From Angelakisella massiliensis (GTDB lineage: Bacteria; Bacillota; Clostridia; Oscillospirales; Ruminococcaceae): a stretch of 64,000 nt of DNA. Position numbers and translations under genes: made by a program. Each line of letters starts with the position of its first letter. Positions within the stretch are counted from its first letter, which is position 1. This document shows, in pieces, positions 8,255-16,801 of the stretch. Where the stretch lies: NCBI RefSeq assembly GCF_900104675.1, contig NZ_LT629945.1:1850756-1914755 (forward strand), given 5' to 3'. The notes under the pieces were generated by a model. The model searched no databases, was not told the origin of the DNA, and saw only the letters and a program-made list of their open reading frames with translations.

Positions 8255-9862
8255 ATGATCACAGTTACAGACGTCAGCCTGACTTTCGGCGGTACAAAGC
8301 TGTTTGCAGGCGCAAACCTGAAATTTATCCCCGGCAACTGCTACGGCGTGGTAGGAGCCAATGGCGCCGGTAAATCCACCTTTCTGAGGATTCTTTCCGG
8401 GGAGCTGGAGCCCACCACCGGCACAGTGGAAATTCCTGCCGGAAACCGGATGTCGGTGCTCAAGCAGGATCAGTTCCAATACGATCAGTACCAGGTGCTG
8501 GAAACCGTGATTATGGGCAATCCCCGCCTGTATGAGATCATGAAGCAGAAGGAAGCCCTGTACGCCAAACCGGATTTTTCCGAGGAGGACGGGGTGCTGG
8601 CCTCCGAGCTGGAAGGAGAGTTTGCGGAGCTCAACGGCTGGGAAGCGGAGAACGAGGCGGCACGCCTGCTCCAGGGACTGGGGCTGGATGAAAGCTATCA
8701 CTACATGAAGATGGCGGACCTTAAAGGCGGCGAGAAGGTGAAGGTGCTGCTGGCCCAGGCACTGTTTGGCCAGCCGGCCATCCTGCTGATGGACGAGCCT
8801 ACCAACAACCTGGATATCCGGTCGGTCAACTGGCTGGAGGACTTTTTGCTGGATTTCCCCGGCACTCTGATTGTGGTGTCCCATGACCGCCACTTCCTTA
8901 ACACCATCTGCACCCATATCGTGGATATCGATTACAACCAGGTGAAGATGTATGTGGGTAACTATGACTTCTGGTATGAATCCAGTAAGCTGATGCAGCG
9001 GATGCTCAAGGACCAGAGCAAGAAGCGGGAGGAGAAGATCAAGGACCTCCAGGCATTCATTGCCCGGTTCTCCGCCAACAAATCCAAGTCTCGCCAGGCC
9101 ACCAGCCGCCGCAAGCTGCTGGACAAGCTGACGGTGGAGGAGATGCCCGCCTCCTCCCGGCGCTATCCCTATGTGGCCTTCAGCCCTGAGCGGGAGGTGG
9201 GCAAGGAGATCCTCACCGTGGAGGGCATTTCCAAGACTGTGGACGGGGTGCAGGTGCTGTGCAACGTTTCCTTCCGCATGAACAAAGGGGACAAAATCGC
9301 CTTTGTGGGAGAAAATGAGCTGGCGGCCACCACTCTGTTCCGTATCCTGATGGAGGAGCTGGAGCCGGACGAAGGCAGCTTCAAGTGGGGTACCACCACC
9401 TCCCAGGCCTACTTCCCCAAGGACAATTCCGCCTATTTCAATGACTGCGATCTGACCATGCTCCAGTGGTTCGCCCAGTATTCCAACGATGAGAGCGAAA
9501 GCTATATGCGGGGCTTCCTGGGACGGATGCTCTTTTCCGGCGACGATGTATACAAGCCGGTAAAGGTCCTCTCCGGTGGTGAGAAGGTGCGGTGTATGCT
9601 CTCCCGGATGATGCTTACCAAGGCCAATGTACTGCTGCTGGACCAGCCTACCAACCATCTGGACCTGGAATCCATCACCGCGGTCAATAACGGCCTGACG
9701 GATTTCCCGGGAAATCTTCTCTTTACCTCCCACGACCATCAGTTCATCCAGACCATTGCCAACCGGATCATTGAACTCAATCCCGACGGCATGGTGGACC
9801 GCTCCAGCACCTTTGACGAGTATCTGGAGTGGAAGCTGGCCCAGGATCAGCAGGGCAAATAA
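8255..9862 (+). CDS. ABC-F family ATPase (YkpA/YbiT-like)
   Basis: 535 residues, two ABC ATPase domains, no membrane segments, joined by the charged P-site tRNA-interaction linker near residues 250-300; this is the ABC-F layout of ribosome-associated translation factors. Domain 1 is intact: GANGAGKST (Walker A, about 35-43), LKGGEK signature, LLMDEPTNNLD. Domain 2 departs from consensus: the Walker A region reads GENELAATT, without the Gly-Lys pair, and Walker B reads LLLDQPTNHLD, with Gln where the catalytic Glu normally sits; the LSGGEK signature is kept. Degenerate second Walker A motifs occur in the YkpA subgroup. GGAGG precedes the ATG. Housekeeping translation factor is likelier than a resistance protein. 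Confidence 0.9.
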   Translation: MITVTDVSLTFGGTKLFAGANLKFIPGNCYGVVGANGAGKSTFLRILSGELEPTTGTVEIPAGNRMSVLKQDQFQYDQYQVLETVIMGNPRLYEIMKQKEALYAKPDFSEEDGVLASELEGEFAELNGWEAENEAARLLQGLGLDESYHYMKMADLKGGEKVKVLLAQALFGQPAILLMDEPTNNLDIRSVNWLEDFLLDFPGTLIVVSHDRHFLNTICTHIVDIDYNQVKMYVGNYDFWYESSKLMQRMLKDQSKKREEKIKDLQAFIARFSANKSKSRQATSRRKLLDKLTVEEMPASSRRYPYVAFSPEREVGKEILTVEGISKTVDGVQVLCNVSFRMNKGDKIAFVGENELAATTLFRILMEELEPDEGSFKWGTTTSQAYFPKDNSAYFNDCDLTMLQWFAQYSNDESESYMRGFLGRMLFSGDDVYKPVKVLSGGEKVRCMLSRMMLTKANVLLLDQPTNHLDLESITAVNNGLTDFPGNLLFTSHDHQFIQTIANRIIELNPDGMVDRSSTFDEYLEWKLAQDQQGK

Positions 9863-10400
9863 AAGCAAAATACAGGTACTATGGATGAGGCGGCAGATCA
9901 TTTGGTCTGTCGCCTCAGTTTGTAAGAAATGGATTTGAAAAAGGGAATCCAGCTGATGGTATAGACTACAGGAAAAGTTTTTTGCTTATGGGGCTCTTTT
10001 TTGATGGAACCTCCTCCGGCTCCGGGCCGGGAATGCGGACATTTCATGGAATTCCGTGTCCGCTCTTGCCAATATTGACAGCAGAGACATCGGGCAATTT
10101 GATGATCAATAAATGCCTTTAAAGCATGATGATGTATTTATCATAAGTATTTGATATGATGTTTCCGGCAGGTTATACTGAAATCAGGACCTGAGCAAGC
10201 CTCCCGAGAAATACCTGAATTTCGGAAGAGTTAGCCGCATTTGATTTGCCTGAAAAAGAAAAGGAACAAACGGTGTACTCAAAGCCAGCAAGGCGAATTT
10301 TGCGGAAAATGAAGGGGCTGTAACACTGCGGGTTTGGAAAGGAACCTGTTTGTTTACGGCAGGCAGGATGCAAAAGGTCAAAGGAAAAGGGGTAGGTTTG
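9863..10400. other. 538-base intergenic region
   Basis: It contains the ABC-F terminator (9886-9917), an AT-rich stretch, and an extended -10, TGATATGAT (10152-10160), that could serve the serine-hydrolase gene with a leader of about 235 bases. No reading frame here looks like a gene. Confidence 0.35.
9886..9917 (+). terminator. Terminator after the ABC-F gene
   Basis: TGAGGCGGCAGATCA (9886-9900) pairs with TGGTCTGTCGCCTCA (9903-9917), with two G-T wobbles; only a short T tract follows, so it may be leaky. Confidence 0.55.
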
Positions 10401-11591
10401 ATGAAAAAGATTTTGTGTTTTTTATTGTCCGCAGCACTGATTTTTTCCCTTTCCTCCTGTGCTCAGGGAGGAGCGCTTTCTGCGCCTGCCGATAATCAGC
10501 CGGCTTCTTCTGTTTTGGCTGTGAGCGGGGAGGAGGCTTCCGTCCCGGAAGAGGAAATCATTCCGGAGCCAGAGCCGGAAGCTGACAACAGCTGGCAGGT
10601 GGATCAGCCGGAAAACCACCATATGGACCCTGAGGTTTTTGAAGCGCTGCATGCCGCTCTGCCGGGCAGTGGAATTCATGCGGTGGTAACAGTGAAGGAT
10701 GGCGTGATCATTGATGAATATTATGAGGAAGGCTATGATGAAAACAGCCTCTTTCAGATTCACTCCGCTTCAAAATCCTTTACCAGCGCGCTCATTGGGA
10801 TCGCCATTGATGAGGGATATATCGGCGGTGTCGATGACCTGGTGGCCGACTATCTGCCGCAGCTGCTGGAGCAGGAGGATGAGAGGAAGCATCAGCTGAC
10901 CCTGCGGCACCTGCTGACCCATACTTCCGGCCTGGAGTGGTATGAATGGGGCAGTGGTTACTCCAACTGGAACGAATTCCGATCAGCCGAAAACTGGGTG
11001 GATTATATCCTGAATCGAAATTTAGTCAGCGCTCCGGGAACGGTTTTTAACTACAGTACCGGCAATACACATCTGCTTTCCGCGGTTCTGCAGGCTGCCA
11101 CCGGTATGACCCAGGAGGAATATTGCCGAAAGCACCTTTTTGATCCCATGGGCATCAGTCCGCAGGCTTACTGGCAGACCGATCCACAGGGGATTGCGGA
11201 TGGGGGAAACGGCGTTATCATCTCCGCAAGGGACGCGGCAAAATTCGGGCAGCTGTTTTTGGATGGCGGTGTTTGGAAAGACAAGCAGCTGGTTCCTTCA
11301 GATTGGGTTGAGCAGTCCACCTCCATCCAGAATCCGGGTCCGGGAGATTCTACCGGCGCCTATGGATATCAGTGGTGGATCCGCACCCATACCACCGGGG
11401 AATATGGCAGTTATACCACCCCTTATCCCACCGCCAGCTATGACACCTATTTTGCTTTTGGCTATGGTGGGCAGATGATCTATGTCGTGCCGGAACTGGA
11501 GCTGGTCACTGTTTTTGCCAGCGGCTGCCAAAGCTCCTACGCTCCCAGACCTTATTTCACCGATTATATCCTTAATGCTTATATGGCATGA
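10401..11591 (+). CDS. Serine hydrolase lipoprotein (class C beta-lactamase/PBP-like fold)
   Basis: 396 residues from the ATG at 10401, which follows AAGGAAAAGGGG. A lipoprotein signal peptide ends in the lipobox LSSC (Cys19), followed by an acidic linker to about residue 75. The catalytic domain has SxxK as S122-A-S-K125 and the Tyr motif as Y218-S-T220, where the usual third residue Asn is Thr, with an Asn two residues later. HTSGL near residue 176 and a GYGG segment near the C-terminus complete the fold. It should be an extracytoplasmic esterase, peptidase or DD-peptidase; the altered YxN motif argues against a true beta-lactamase. Confidence 0.85.
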   Translation: MKKILCFLLSAALIFSLSSCAQGGALSAPADNQPASSVLAVSGEEASVPEEEIIPEPEPEADNSWQVDQPENHHMDPEVFEALHAALPGSGIHAVVTVKDGVIIDEYYEEGYDENSLFQIHSASKSFTSALIGIAIDEGYIGGVDDLVADYLPQLLEQEDERKHQLTLRHLLTHTSGLEWYEWGSGYSNWNEFRSAENWVDYILNRNLVSAPGTVFNYSTGNTHLLSAVLQAATGMTQEEYCRKHLFDPMGISPQAYWQTDPQGIADGGNGVIISARDAAKFGQLFLDGGVWKDKQLVPSDWVEQSTSIQNPGPGDSTGAYGYQWWIRTHTTGEYGSYTTPYPTASYDTYFAFGYGGQMIYVVPELELVTVFASGCQSSYAPRPYFTDYILNAYMA

Positions 11592-11784
11592 GTTCGGGCC
11601 CGGGGTTGGCTCTGTAAGGTGATGATTTCATTCATGTGCAGGCTGTATCAGGTCCTGCGGAAGGTGAAAGATGAACGGAGATCTGTTTGCTGTGTTTTGA
11701 AAAAACAGTTGGTACAAACTGACCTTATCTTCCATAGGTTTTGAGCGCCCCATGGGAACTGAAAATGTATTCTGGCAATAAAAG

Positions 11785-11819
11785 GCCGCCGGCTGATGGA
11801 CTGAGAATCAACCGGCGGC
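11785..11819. terminator. Bidirectional terminator between convergent genes
   Basis: GCCGCCGG (11785-11792) pairs with CCGGCGGC (11812-11819). TTTT follows on the plus strand and TTTTATT on the minus strand, so it can end both the serine-hydrolase gene and the LysR gene. Confidence 0.8.
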
Positions 11820-11828
11820 TTTTGATGT

Positions 11829-12716
11829 TTATAAGAGCTGCAAGTAGCTTTTGTTTTTTACAAAATCAATAAAGTGAGCGGTATCACTGTAAATGAATCC
11901 CCCTTTTTTCCACACCATTCCGATATGGATTTTGATGGGATGTTTCAGAGGAATGACGGCTGTGTTGGGGATGGTGGCGGCAATTTCACGGAAAAGGAAG
12001 GCCGACGCGATTTCCTTTTGAAGAAAGGTTGCGATGGTGGACAGCTGATTGGTATGGAGGATGGTACGGGGAACAATGCCGCAAGCCTTCAGCGAGTTTT
12101 CGATCATATAGCACTGATAGGAACCGGGTTTAAGCAGAATAAGCGGTTCATGGGCGATCTCTTCAAAAGAAATATCAGGGCGTGCAGCAAGAGGGTGATC
12201 TTTTCTTGTGCAGAATACCATTTCCGTATCCAGGATATTGACGGAGTAAAGGTGTTCCAAATTGCTGTTATTGAGAATGACAATAGCAACATCCAGCGCG
12301 TCCTTTTCCATCAGTTTGAGAATCTGGAGTGATCCATCCTCAAAGGCTTCCAATTCAATGGATGGATAAAGCTGAGTAAACTGCTGAAAAATTGTTGGAA
12401 AAAGAAGAGAGCCGATCATAGGCGGAATACCGATTTTGATATGGTTTTTCCGGTTGCCCAAGTCCTGCATTTTTGAAACGATCTCTTCGGAACGGGATAA
12501 CAGATCGGCAGCCATATTCAAAAAGGCTTCTCCTTCTTCGGTGATATACAGTTTTCGATTGATACGATGAAAAAGGCAAACGCCGAATTCTTCTTCCAGT
12601 TCCCGTATGGCATTGGAAATGGACGGCTGTGAAATGTGCAGCTTTTCAGCAGCCCGGGAAATATTGTTTTGATTGTTGCAGACAGTGATAAAATACAGCA
12701 CCTGGTATAGTTTCAT
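11829..12716 (-). CDS. LysR-family transcriptional regulator
   Basis: 295 residues from the ATG ending at 12716, preceded by GGGGTGA; the upstream in-frame ATG would add 37 residues that do not look like a LysR protein. The N-terminal winged HTH (residues about 1-60) has the typical AAEKLHISQPSISNAIRELE helix pair. The rest is the periplasmic-binding-like effector domain, with DVAIVIL and the PLILLKPGSY segment. The target is unknown: no partner gene diverges from it. The next gene, lpd, lies 432 bases away on the same strand and upstream. Confidence 0.88.
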   Translation of the reverse strand: MKLYQVLYFITVCNNQNNISRAAEKLHISQPSISNAIRELEEEFGVCLFHRINRKLYITEEGEAFLNMAADLLSRSEEIVSKMQDLGNRKNHIKIGIPPMIGSLLFPTIFQQFTQLYPSIELEAFEDGSLQILKLMEKDALDVAIVILNNSNLEHLYSVNILDTEMVFCTRKDHPLAARPDISFEEIAHEPLILLKPGSYQCYMIENSLKACGIVPRTILHTNQLSTIATFLQKEIASAFLFREIAATIPNTAVIPLKHPIKIHIGMVWKKGGFIYSDTAHFIDFVKNKSYLQLL

Positions 12717-13148
12717 AAACCTTTTCACCCCAAAAGAAACAACCCCGTAAGGAGAAGAGAGGAAATCAGAATCCTGCGCTATGCTGGATGCTGTATCAAT
12801 TATATCCTTCCGGCTTCTGCGGCGCAAGCGGTCATATTTTGTTTCACCGGTTGGTGAATTTGATGATCACCTGGCCCGGACCTGAGAATATAGACGGAGA
12901 GGATCGTCCAGTCATACATGGAAAAGAAGAACAAAAGGGCAGTTTCAAAAGGAAAAGAGGCGAAATAAACCGGCTCTATTATGTGCCGGCGGAGATGAAG
13001 CAGACGCAGTGAAGGGCTGATATGAAGTGCGCTTTCGCCGTTTTACAGATGTCCTCCAGCCTGAGTAAATGCTGATAACAGACCCGTTCGGGACAGAAAA
13101 AGACCCTCGGCTTATGAAACCGGGGGCCTTTGATCACAGATTGTCGCT
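12717..13148. other. 432-base intergenic region upstream of the LysR gene
   Basis: It contains the minus-strand terminator of lpd (13096-13129) and presumably the promoter of the LysR gene, which I cannot place. A half copy of the palindrome seen near 16.4 kb (CGTTCGGGA) lies at 13085-13093. No convincing gene. Confidence 0.3.
13096..13129 (-). terminator. Terminator after lpd
   Basis: On the minus strand AGGCCCCCGG pairs imperfectly with CCGAGGGTCT across an 9-base loop and is followed by TTTTT. It closes the gcvH-lplA-lpd set. Confidence 0.55.
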
Positions 13149-14528
13149 TTATAAACTGTCTTTTAACGTCTCCAGGCAGTCATGGAGCGCTTCTTCAAAG
13201 GTGGGATGAGGCCGCATGGCTCCCAGCAGCTGCTCTACTGTCAGGTGGTTTGCTATAGCCTGAGAAAGCTGAGAGATCATGTCGGTACTCCGCTGACACA
13301 TCAGCTGTGCGCCAACCAGCTGGTGATTGTCGGTACGGGCTACCAGCTTGATGAAGCTGCGGTCACTGTTATCGATCATGGTGCGGGCGTTGCTGAACAT
13401 GACGGTTTTAGCCGCCTTGATGGGCAATCCCAGATCCTTTCCTTCCTGTTCAGTGATACCGACAACAGCAATTTCAGGACGGCAATAGACGCATCCGGGA
13501 ACAATGGAGACATCCACTGAGGGTGCATGGCCGCAAAGCATCTCCACACAGGCGGTGCCTTGTGCGGAAGCCACATGAGCCAGCTGAACAGGAGAGGAGA
13601 CGTCGCCAATGGCGTAAACGTGGGGGATAGAGGTCTGGTAATGGTCATCAACCTTCAGTCTCCGCCCGTCCAGCTCAGGAGTCAGTTGGGAATCAAAAAC
13701 GTTTTCCAGATTGGGCCGGCGGCCAATGGCACAAAGTACCGCTTGCCCGGAGACCGCTTCTGACGCGCCTTTGGCGGAAAAATGTACGGTCAAGCCATCT
13801 TCACCTTTTTTAACCCCTTCCACCATTGCTTTGGTGTAGATCTTGGCGCCTCTTTTTTTCAGGATTTGGGCAAGGTTTTGCCCAATTTCCCGGTCCATGT
13901 TGGGCAGCAGGCGGTCCAGTCCTTCGATAATGGTGACATCACAGCCAAGATCAGTATAGAAGGTGGCAAATTCAACTCCGATCACGCCGCCGCCGATGAT
14001 GATCATGGAGCGGAAGGGCTGGTCACAGTTTTCCAGCAGCTCGTCTGAGGTCATCACTCCAGGAAGCTCCAGACCAGGGATAGGGGGACGGGAGGGAACA
14101 GATCCTGTGGCCACCAGAATATTGTCCGCTGTGCAGCGGCGGCATCCATCATCAGTGGTGATCTCAACCGTATCAGATGAGATCACCTTTCCGGTTCCCG
14201 CAATAAGATCCACTTTGGCAGCCTTAAACATGGAAACGATGCCGGCGGATAATTTCTGGGAAATCTCCTCTTTTCTTTGTTTGAGCAGGGGCAGATCTAT
14301 CGCGGCATCCGTCACCGTAACAGCTGCGTACTGGCTGTTGAGCATCTCATGATAAAGCCCTGAAGAATGCAGCAAAGTTTTGGTGGGGATACAGCCGCGG
14401 TTAAGGCAGGTACCGCCCACTTCCCGATTTTCCACAACAGCTGTGCGCAGCCCCAGTTTTGCCGCCCGCAGCGCGGCAATGTAGCCGCCGGGGCCCGCGC
14501 CTAATACGATCAATTGATAGTCATTCAT
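13149..14528 (-). CDS. lpdA: Dihydrolipoyl dehydrogenase
   Basis: 459 residues, flavin disulfide reductase family. The FAD-binding GAGPGG motif is at residues 10-15, the redox-active pair C41/C46 lies in GGTCLNRGCIPTK, a second Rossmann motif GGGVIGVEFA binds NAD near residue 180, and the C-terminal HPTFEE supplies the active-site His-Glu. It reoxidises dihydrolipoyl groups with NAD+. It ends the tight minus-strand set gcvH-lplA-lpd, 6 bases after lplA. No E1/E2 or gcvP/gcvT gene is nearby, so its partner here is probably the GcvH-like carrier encoded two genes upstream. Confidence 0.93.
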   Translation of the reverse strand: MNDYQLIVLGAGPGGYIAALRAAKLGLRTAVVENREVGGTCLNRGCIPTKTLLHSSGLYHEMLNSQYAAVTVTDAAIDLPLLKQRKEEISQKLSAGIVSMFKAAKVDLIAGTGKVISSDTVEITTDDGCRRCTADNILVATGSVPSRPPIPGLELPGVMTSDELLENCDQPFRSMIIIGGGVIGVEFATFYTDLGCDVTIIEGLDRLLPNMDREIGQNLAQILKKRGAKIYTKAMVEGVKKGEDGLTVHFSAKGASEAVSGQAVLCAIGRRPNLENVFDSQLTPELDGRRLKVDDHYQTSIPHVYAIGDVSSPVQLAHVASAQGTACVEMLCGHAPSVDVSIVPGCVYCRPEIAVVGITEQEGKDLGLPIKAAKTVMFSNARTMIDNSDRSFIKLVARTDNHQLVGAQLMCQRSTDMISQLSQAIANHLTVEQLLGAMRPHPTFEEALHDCLETLKDSL

Positions 14529-14534
14529 GTTACA

Positions 14535-15524
14535 TCAAATCTCCTGTTCCGCAAACATACAAGACAGATCCTGACAAATGACGGGGTGTTCTTGAAATTC
14601 CATTTGGATGGCAGCCAGCAAGGATGTTTTGACAAAAGGTATCCCTGCCAAACAAGCTTCCAGCCTGGGAGCGCAGGTCCAGTCCATGGAATCGGAATAG
14701 ACCCTTGCCAGCTTTATGCTGCCGCCTTTCACATCCAGCTGTACCTGGATTTCTCCCCAGGGAAAGCGCTTTTCGCAGGTGAAGGTAAAAGACTGCTGGG
14801 GACCGCAGATCCATTCCCAACTGCTGTTGTGGGCCTGCAATGTGCTGATGACAGTGTGATCCAGTGTCTCTTTCGGCAAAACCCGGGGTGTCAGGCCGTA
14901 AACGTCGGCAAAAGCCTCAATCATACGCTCCTTCATCTTTTCACAGGTAAGCTCAGGAGAAAACTCCGTCAGATTTGCCACACGGGAACGGACGGAGGAA
15001 ACCCCCTTGGCTTCAAGCTTTGCTTTGGATGGGATCAGGTACCGGCCCAGCTTTTCCTTGTCCACATTCACCATCAATGTACCATGATGATAAGCTTTTT
15101 CACCGTTTTTGTAAAAAGCGTTGCCGGAGAATTTTTTACCATCCACCAGTACATCATTGCGCCCGGAAAGCTCCGCCTGGATCCCCAGGCTCCGACAGGC
15201 CTCGGTAACCACCGTCAACTGCCGCTGCACATGGTATTCACTCTCCGCAAGCAGAAAAGTGAAATTCAGATTCCCCACATCGTGGTAAACCGCGCCTCCG
15301 CCGGAAAGCCGGCGGGCCAGACGCCCGTCCTCCCTTTGCAGCAGCTCCATACGGCATTCCCGCCAGGGATTTTGGTTGCGGCCAATAACGACGGTATTTT
15401 GGTTTTGCCACAGGTAAAGGATGCAGCAGCGGGCGGGAACCAGCTCCATCAGATGCTGCTCCACAGCCAAATTGTAGTAGGGATCCAGACTGTCGCTGCA
15501 AAAGGTTTGGATAAAATCGATCAT
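14535..15524 (-). CDS. lplA: Lipoate--protein ligase
   Basis: 329 residues, close to the usual LplA length. The RRLSGGGAVYHD motif near residues 70-80 is the lipoyl-AMP binding segment, and the lysine in GRNDVLVDGKKFSG near 145 is the catalytic Lys of the family. A C-terminal accessory domain is present from about residue 250. It activates free lipoate with ATP and attaches it to a lysine of an acceptor, most likely the GcvH encoded 22 bases upstream. This implies lipoate scavenging; no lipA/lipB is seen here. Confidence 0.92.
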   Translation of the reverse strand: MIDFIQTFCSDSLDPYYNLAVEQHLMELVPARCCILYLWQNQNTVVIGRNQNPWRECRMELLQREDGRLARRLSGGGAVYHDVGNLNFTFLLAESEYHVQRQLTVVTEACRSLGIQAELSGRNDVLVDGKKFSGNAFYKNGEKAYHHGTLMVNVDKEKLGRYLIPSKAKLEAKGVSSVRSRVANLTEFSPELTCEKMKERMIEAFADVYGLTPRVLPKETLDHTVISTLQAHNSSWEWICGPQQSFTFTCEKRFPWGEIQVQLDVKGGSIKLARVYSDSMDWTCAPRLEACLAGIPFVKTSLLAAIQMEFQEHPVICQDLSCMFAEQEI

Positions 15525-15546
15525 AAAGCGGGATACCTGAAAATGA

Positions 15547-15927
15547 TCAGTTTTCAGCCTGAGCGCAGAAATCAGCGTAAGCGGTGCTGTCCAGCAGCTC
15601 TTCGGTACCGCTGACCTGCTCCACCTTAATGATCCAGTGGCGGTAAGGAGCCATGTTCAGATCATCGGGAGCGTCTGCCAGATCTTCGTTCACAGCGCAG
15701 ATGGTTCCGGAAACGGGGCTGATCATCTCAGAAGAGGTTTTGACGGATTCAGCGTCGCCGAAGCTTTCCCCAGCGGTCACAGTGTCCCCCTCCTGGGGCA
15801 GATTGAGATAAACCAGGTCTCCAAGAGCGTTTTGGGCGAAGTCGGAAATACCTACAATGGCGATATCTCCCTCCATTTTGACCCACAGATGGTGTTTGGT
15901 GTACTTGAGTTCGGCAGGATAGTTCAT
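15547..15927 (-). CDS. gcvH: Glycine cleavage system H-like lipoyl carrier protein
   Basis: 126 residues from the ATG ending at 15927, with GGAGG 8 bases upstream. The lipoyl-lysine site is GDAESVKTSSEMISP, with K63 as acceptor. The sequence is a full-length H protein. No gcvT, gcvPA or gcvPB lies in the window, and the genes that follow are only a lipoate ligase and Lpd, so this may be a free-standing lipoyl carrier and not part of glycine cleavage. That is inference; gcvP/gcvT could lie elsewhere. It is the first gene of the leftward set and faces the TetR-type regulator across a palindrome-bearing region. Confidence 0.9.
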   Translation of the reverse strand: MNYPAELKYTKHHLWVKMEGDIAIVGISDFAQNALGDLVYLNLPQEGDTVTAGESFGDAESVKTSSEMISPVSGTICAVNEDLADAPDDLNMAPYRHWIIKVEQVSGTEELLDSTAYADFCAQAEN

Positions 15928-16036
15928 AGCAATTACCTCCAATTATTGTTCCGCTCCGCTGATTTTTTGCGTTGCGGAAATATTGCGAAAAAAGTAAAAA
16001 AAGAAACAACAGTCCAAAATGGGGAGCATATTGCCC

Positions 16037-16048
16037 CGAACACGTTCG
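16037..16048. promoter_or_regulatory. Palindromic operator candidate 1
   Basis: CGAACACGTTCG, perfect 5-base arms around 2 bases. It lies about 50 bases downstream of the predicted start of gcvH transcription, in its leader. Confidence 0.5.
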
Positions 16049-16102
16049 AAAAGGTTTTCGCATTTTGGCCCGGGGCAGATCCCCATCTTTGACACAGCCA
16101 TT

Positions 16103-16132
16103 ATTATAGCATCAAAGATGTGGAAAGGTAAA
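16103..16132 (-). promoter_or_regulatory. Promoter for gcvH-lplA-lpd
   Basis: On the minus strand TTTACC (16132-16127) and TATAAT (16108-16103) are 18 bases apart, leading to a leader of about 170 bases before gcvH. Confidence 0.5.
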
Positions 16133-16419
16133 GGCAAAAAAGCAAAAAATATCGCAGAATTACAAAATATTTTAGCGCAAAATGCAGAATACTTTTGTGA
16201 TCCGGACACGATTTCAGAATGCACAGCGTTCTTCGATCCATCAAATTTCTCTTCGCAAGAATGAAGAAAGAAGGCAGCCAAAGTTGGAAAAACAGTGGAT
16301 TTTCTTTGAACTGAAAAATTGATTTTTAAATATTGATAGTTAAAACAACCAAAAATAAATAGAAAATATAACATTTTAGTGAAAAATTTGGGAAAAAGTC
16401 TTGAAAAACAATTAATTAA

Positions 16420-16431
16420 CGAGCGCGTTCG
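16420..16431. promoter_or_regulatory. Palindromic operator candidate 2
   Basis: CGAGCGCGTTCG, one mismatch between arms; it lies about 50 bases upstream of the -35 of the predicted TetR-gene promoter. Confidence 0.4.
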
Positions 16432-16482
16432 GGAGGAATAGGAGAAAAAACAAAAATATTTCTATCAAAATCATTTTACCTA

Positions 16483-16511
16483 TTGATTTTTTGTTAAAAA
16501 TATTGCATACT
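16483..16511 (+). promoter_or_regulatory. Promoter for the TetR-ahpD-opp operon
   Basis: TTGATT (16483-16488) and CATACT (16506-16511), 17 bases apart, in a strongly AT-rich stretch. Confidence 0.4.
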
Positions 16512-16639
16512 GTAGTCGTGATCAAAAAAATTGTTTGTATGACATAGAAATAGCCTGAAACCGTTAAAAAAATTAGCGAAATATTTAAAAGATCCTGCTG
16601 CAAAGTGACCCGCTGAGGATAAAGATGCCTTTTATTTCC

Positions 16640-16651
16640 TGAACGTGTTCG
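16640..16651. promoter_or_regulatory. Palindromic operator candidate 3
   Basis: TGAACGTGTTCG, perfect GAAC/GTTC arms around 2 bases, in the leader of the TetR-type gene. Confidence 0.45.
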
Positions 16652-16801
16652 GAACTGACTTTGAGCAGACTGGCGGTTTTGGGGACTTGGCAGGAAGCCC
16701 TTTGTGAGAAAACGGGGCCGATTGATTTCCGGTAAGATATTTGTCATACGCACTTGGAGGCGAGCGCAGAGCAAGCATTCAAGACAAAGGGAGGAAAAGG
16801 T

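Larger units (their letters stand above)
15928..16801. other. 874-base AT-rich divergent regulatory region
   Basis: No gene. It lies between gcvH (leftward) and the TetR-type regulator (rightward). It holds a minus promoter (16103-16132), a plus promoter (16483-16511) and three copies of an inverted repeat, at 16037-16048, 16420-16431 and 16640-16651. GC content falls sharply from about 16140 to 16600. Confidence 0.6.

Noticed and set aside
8144-9901. 585-codon minus frame opposite the ABC-F gene
   Set aside because: His/Gln/Leu-rich translation mirrors the codon pattern of the plus-strand gene; no family likeness.
16037-16651. LexA (SOS) boxes
   Set aside because: Arms GAAC/GTTC are the same as in Gram-positive LexA sites, but the spacing is 2 bases instead of 4 in all three copies, and no DNA-repair gene is adjacent.
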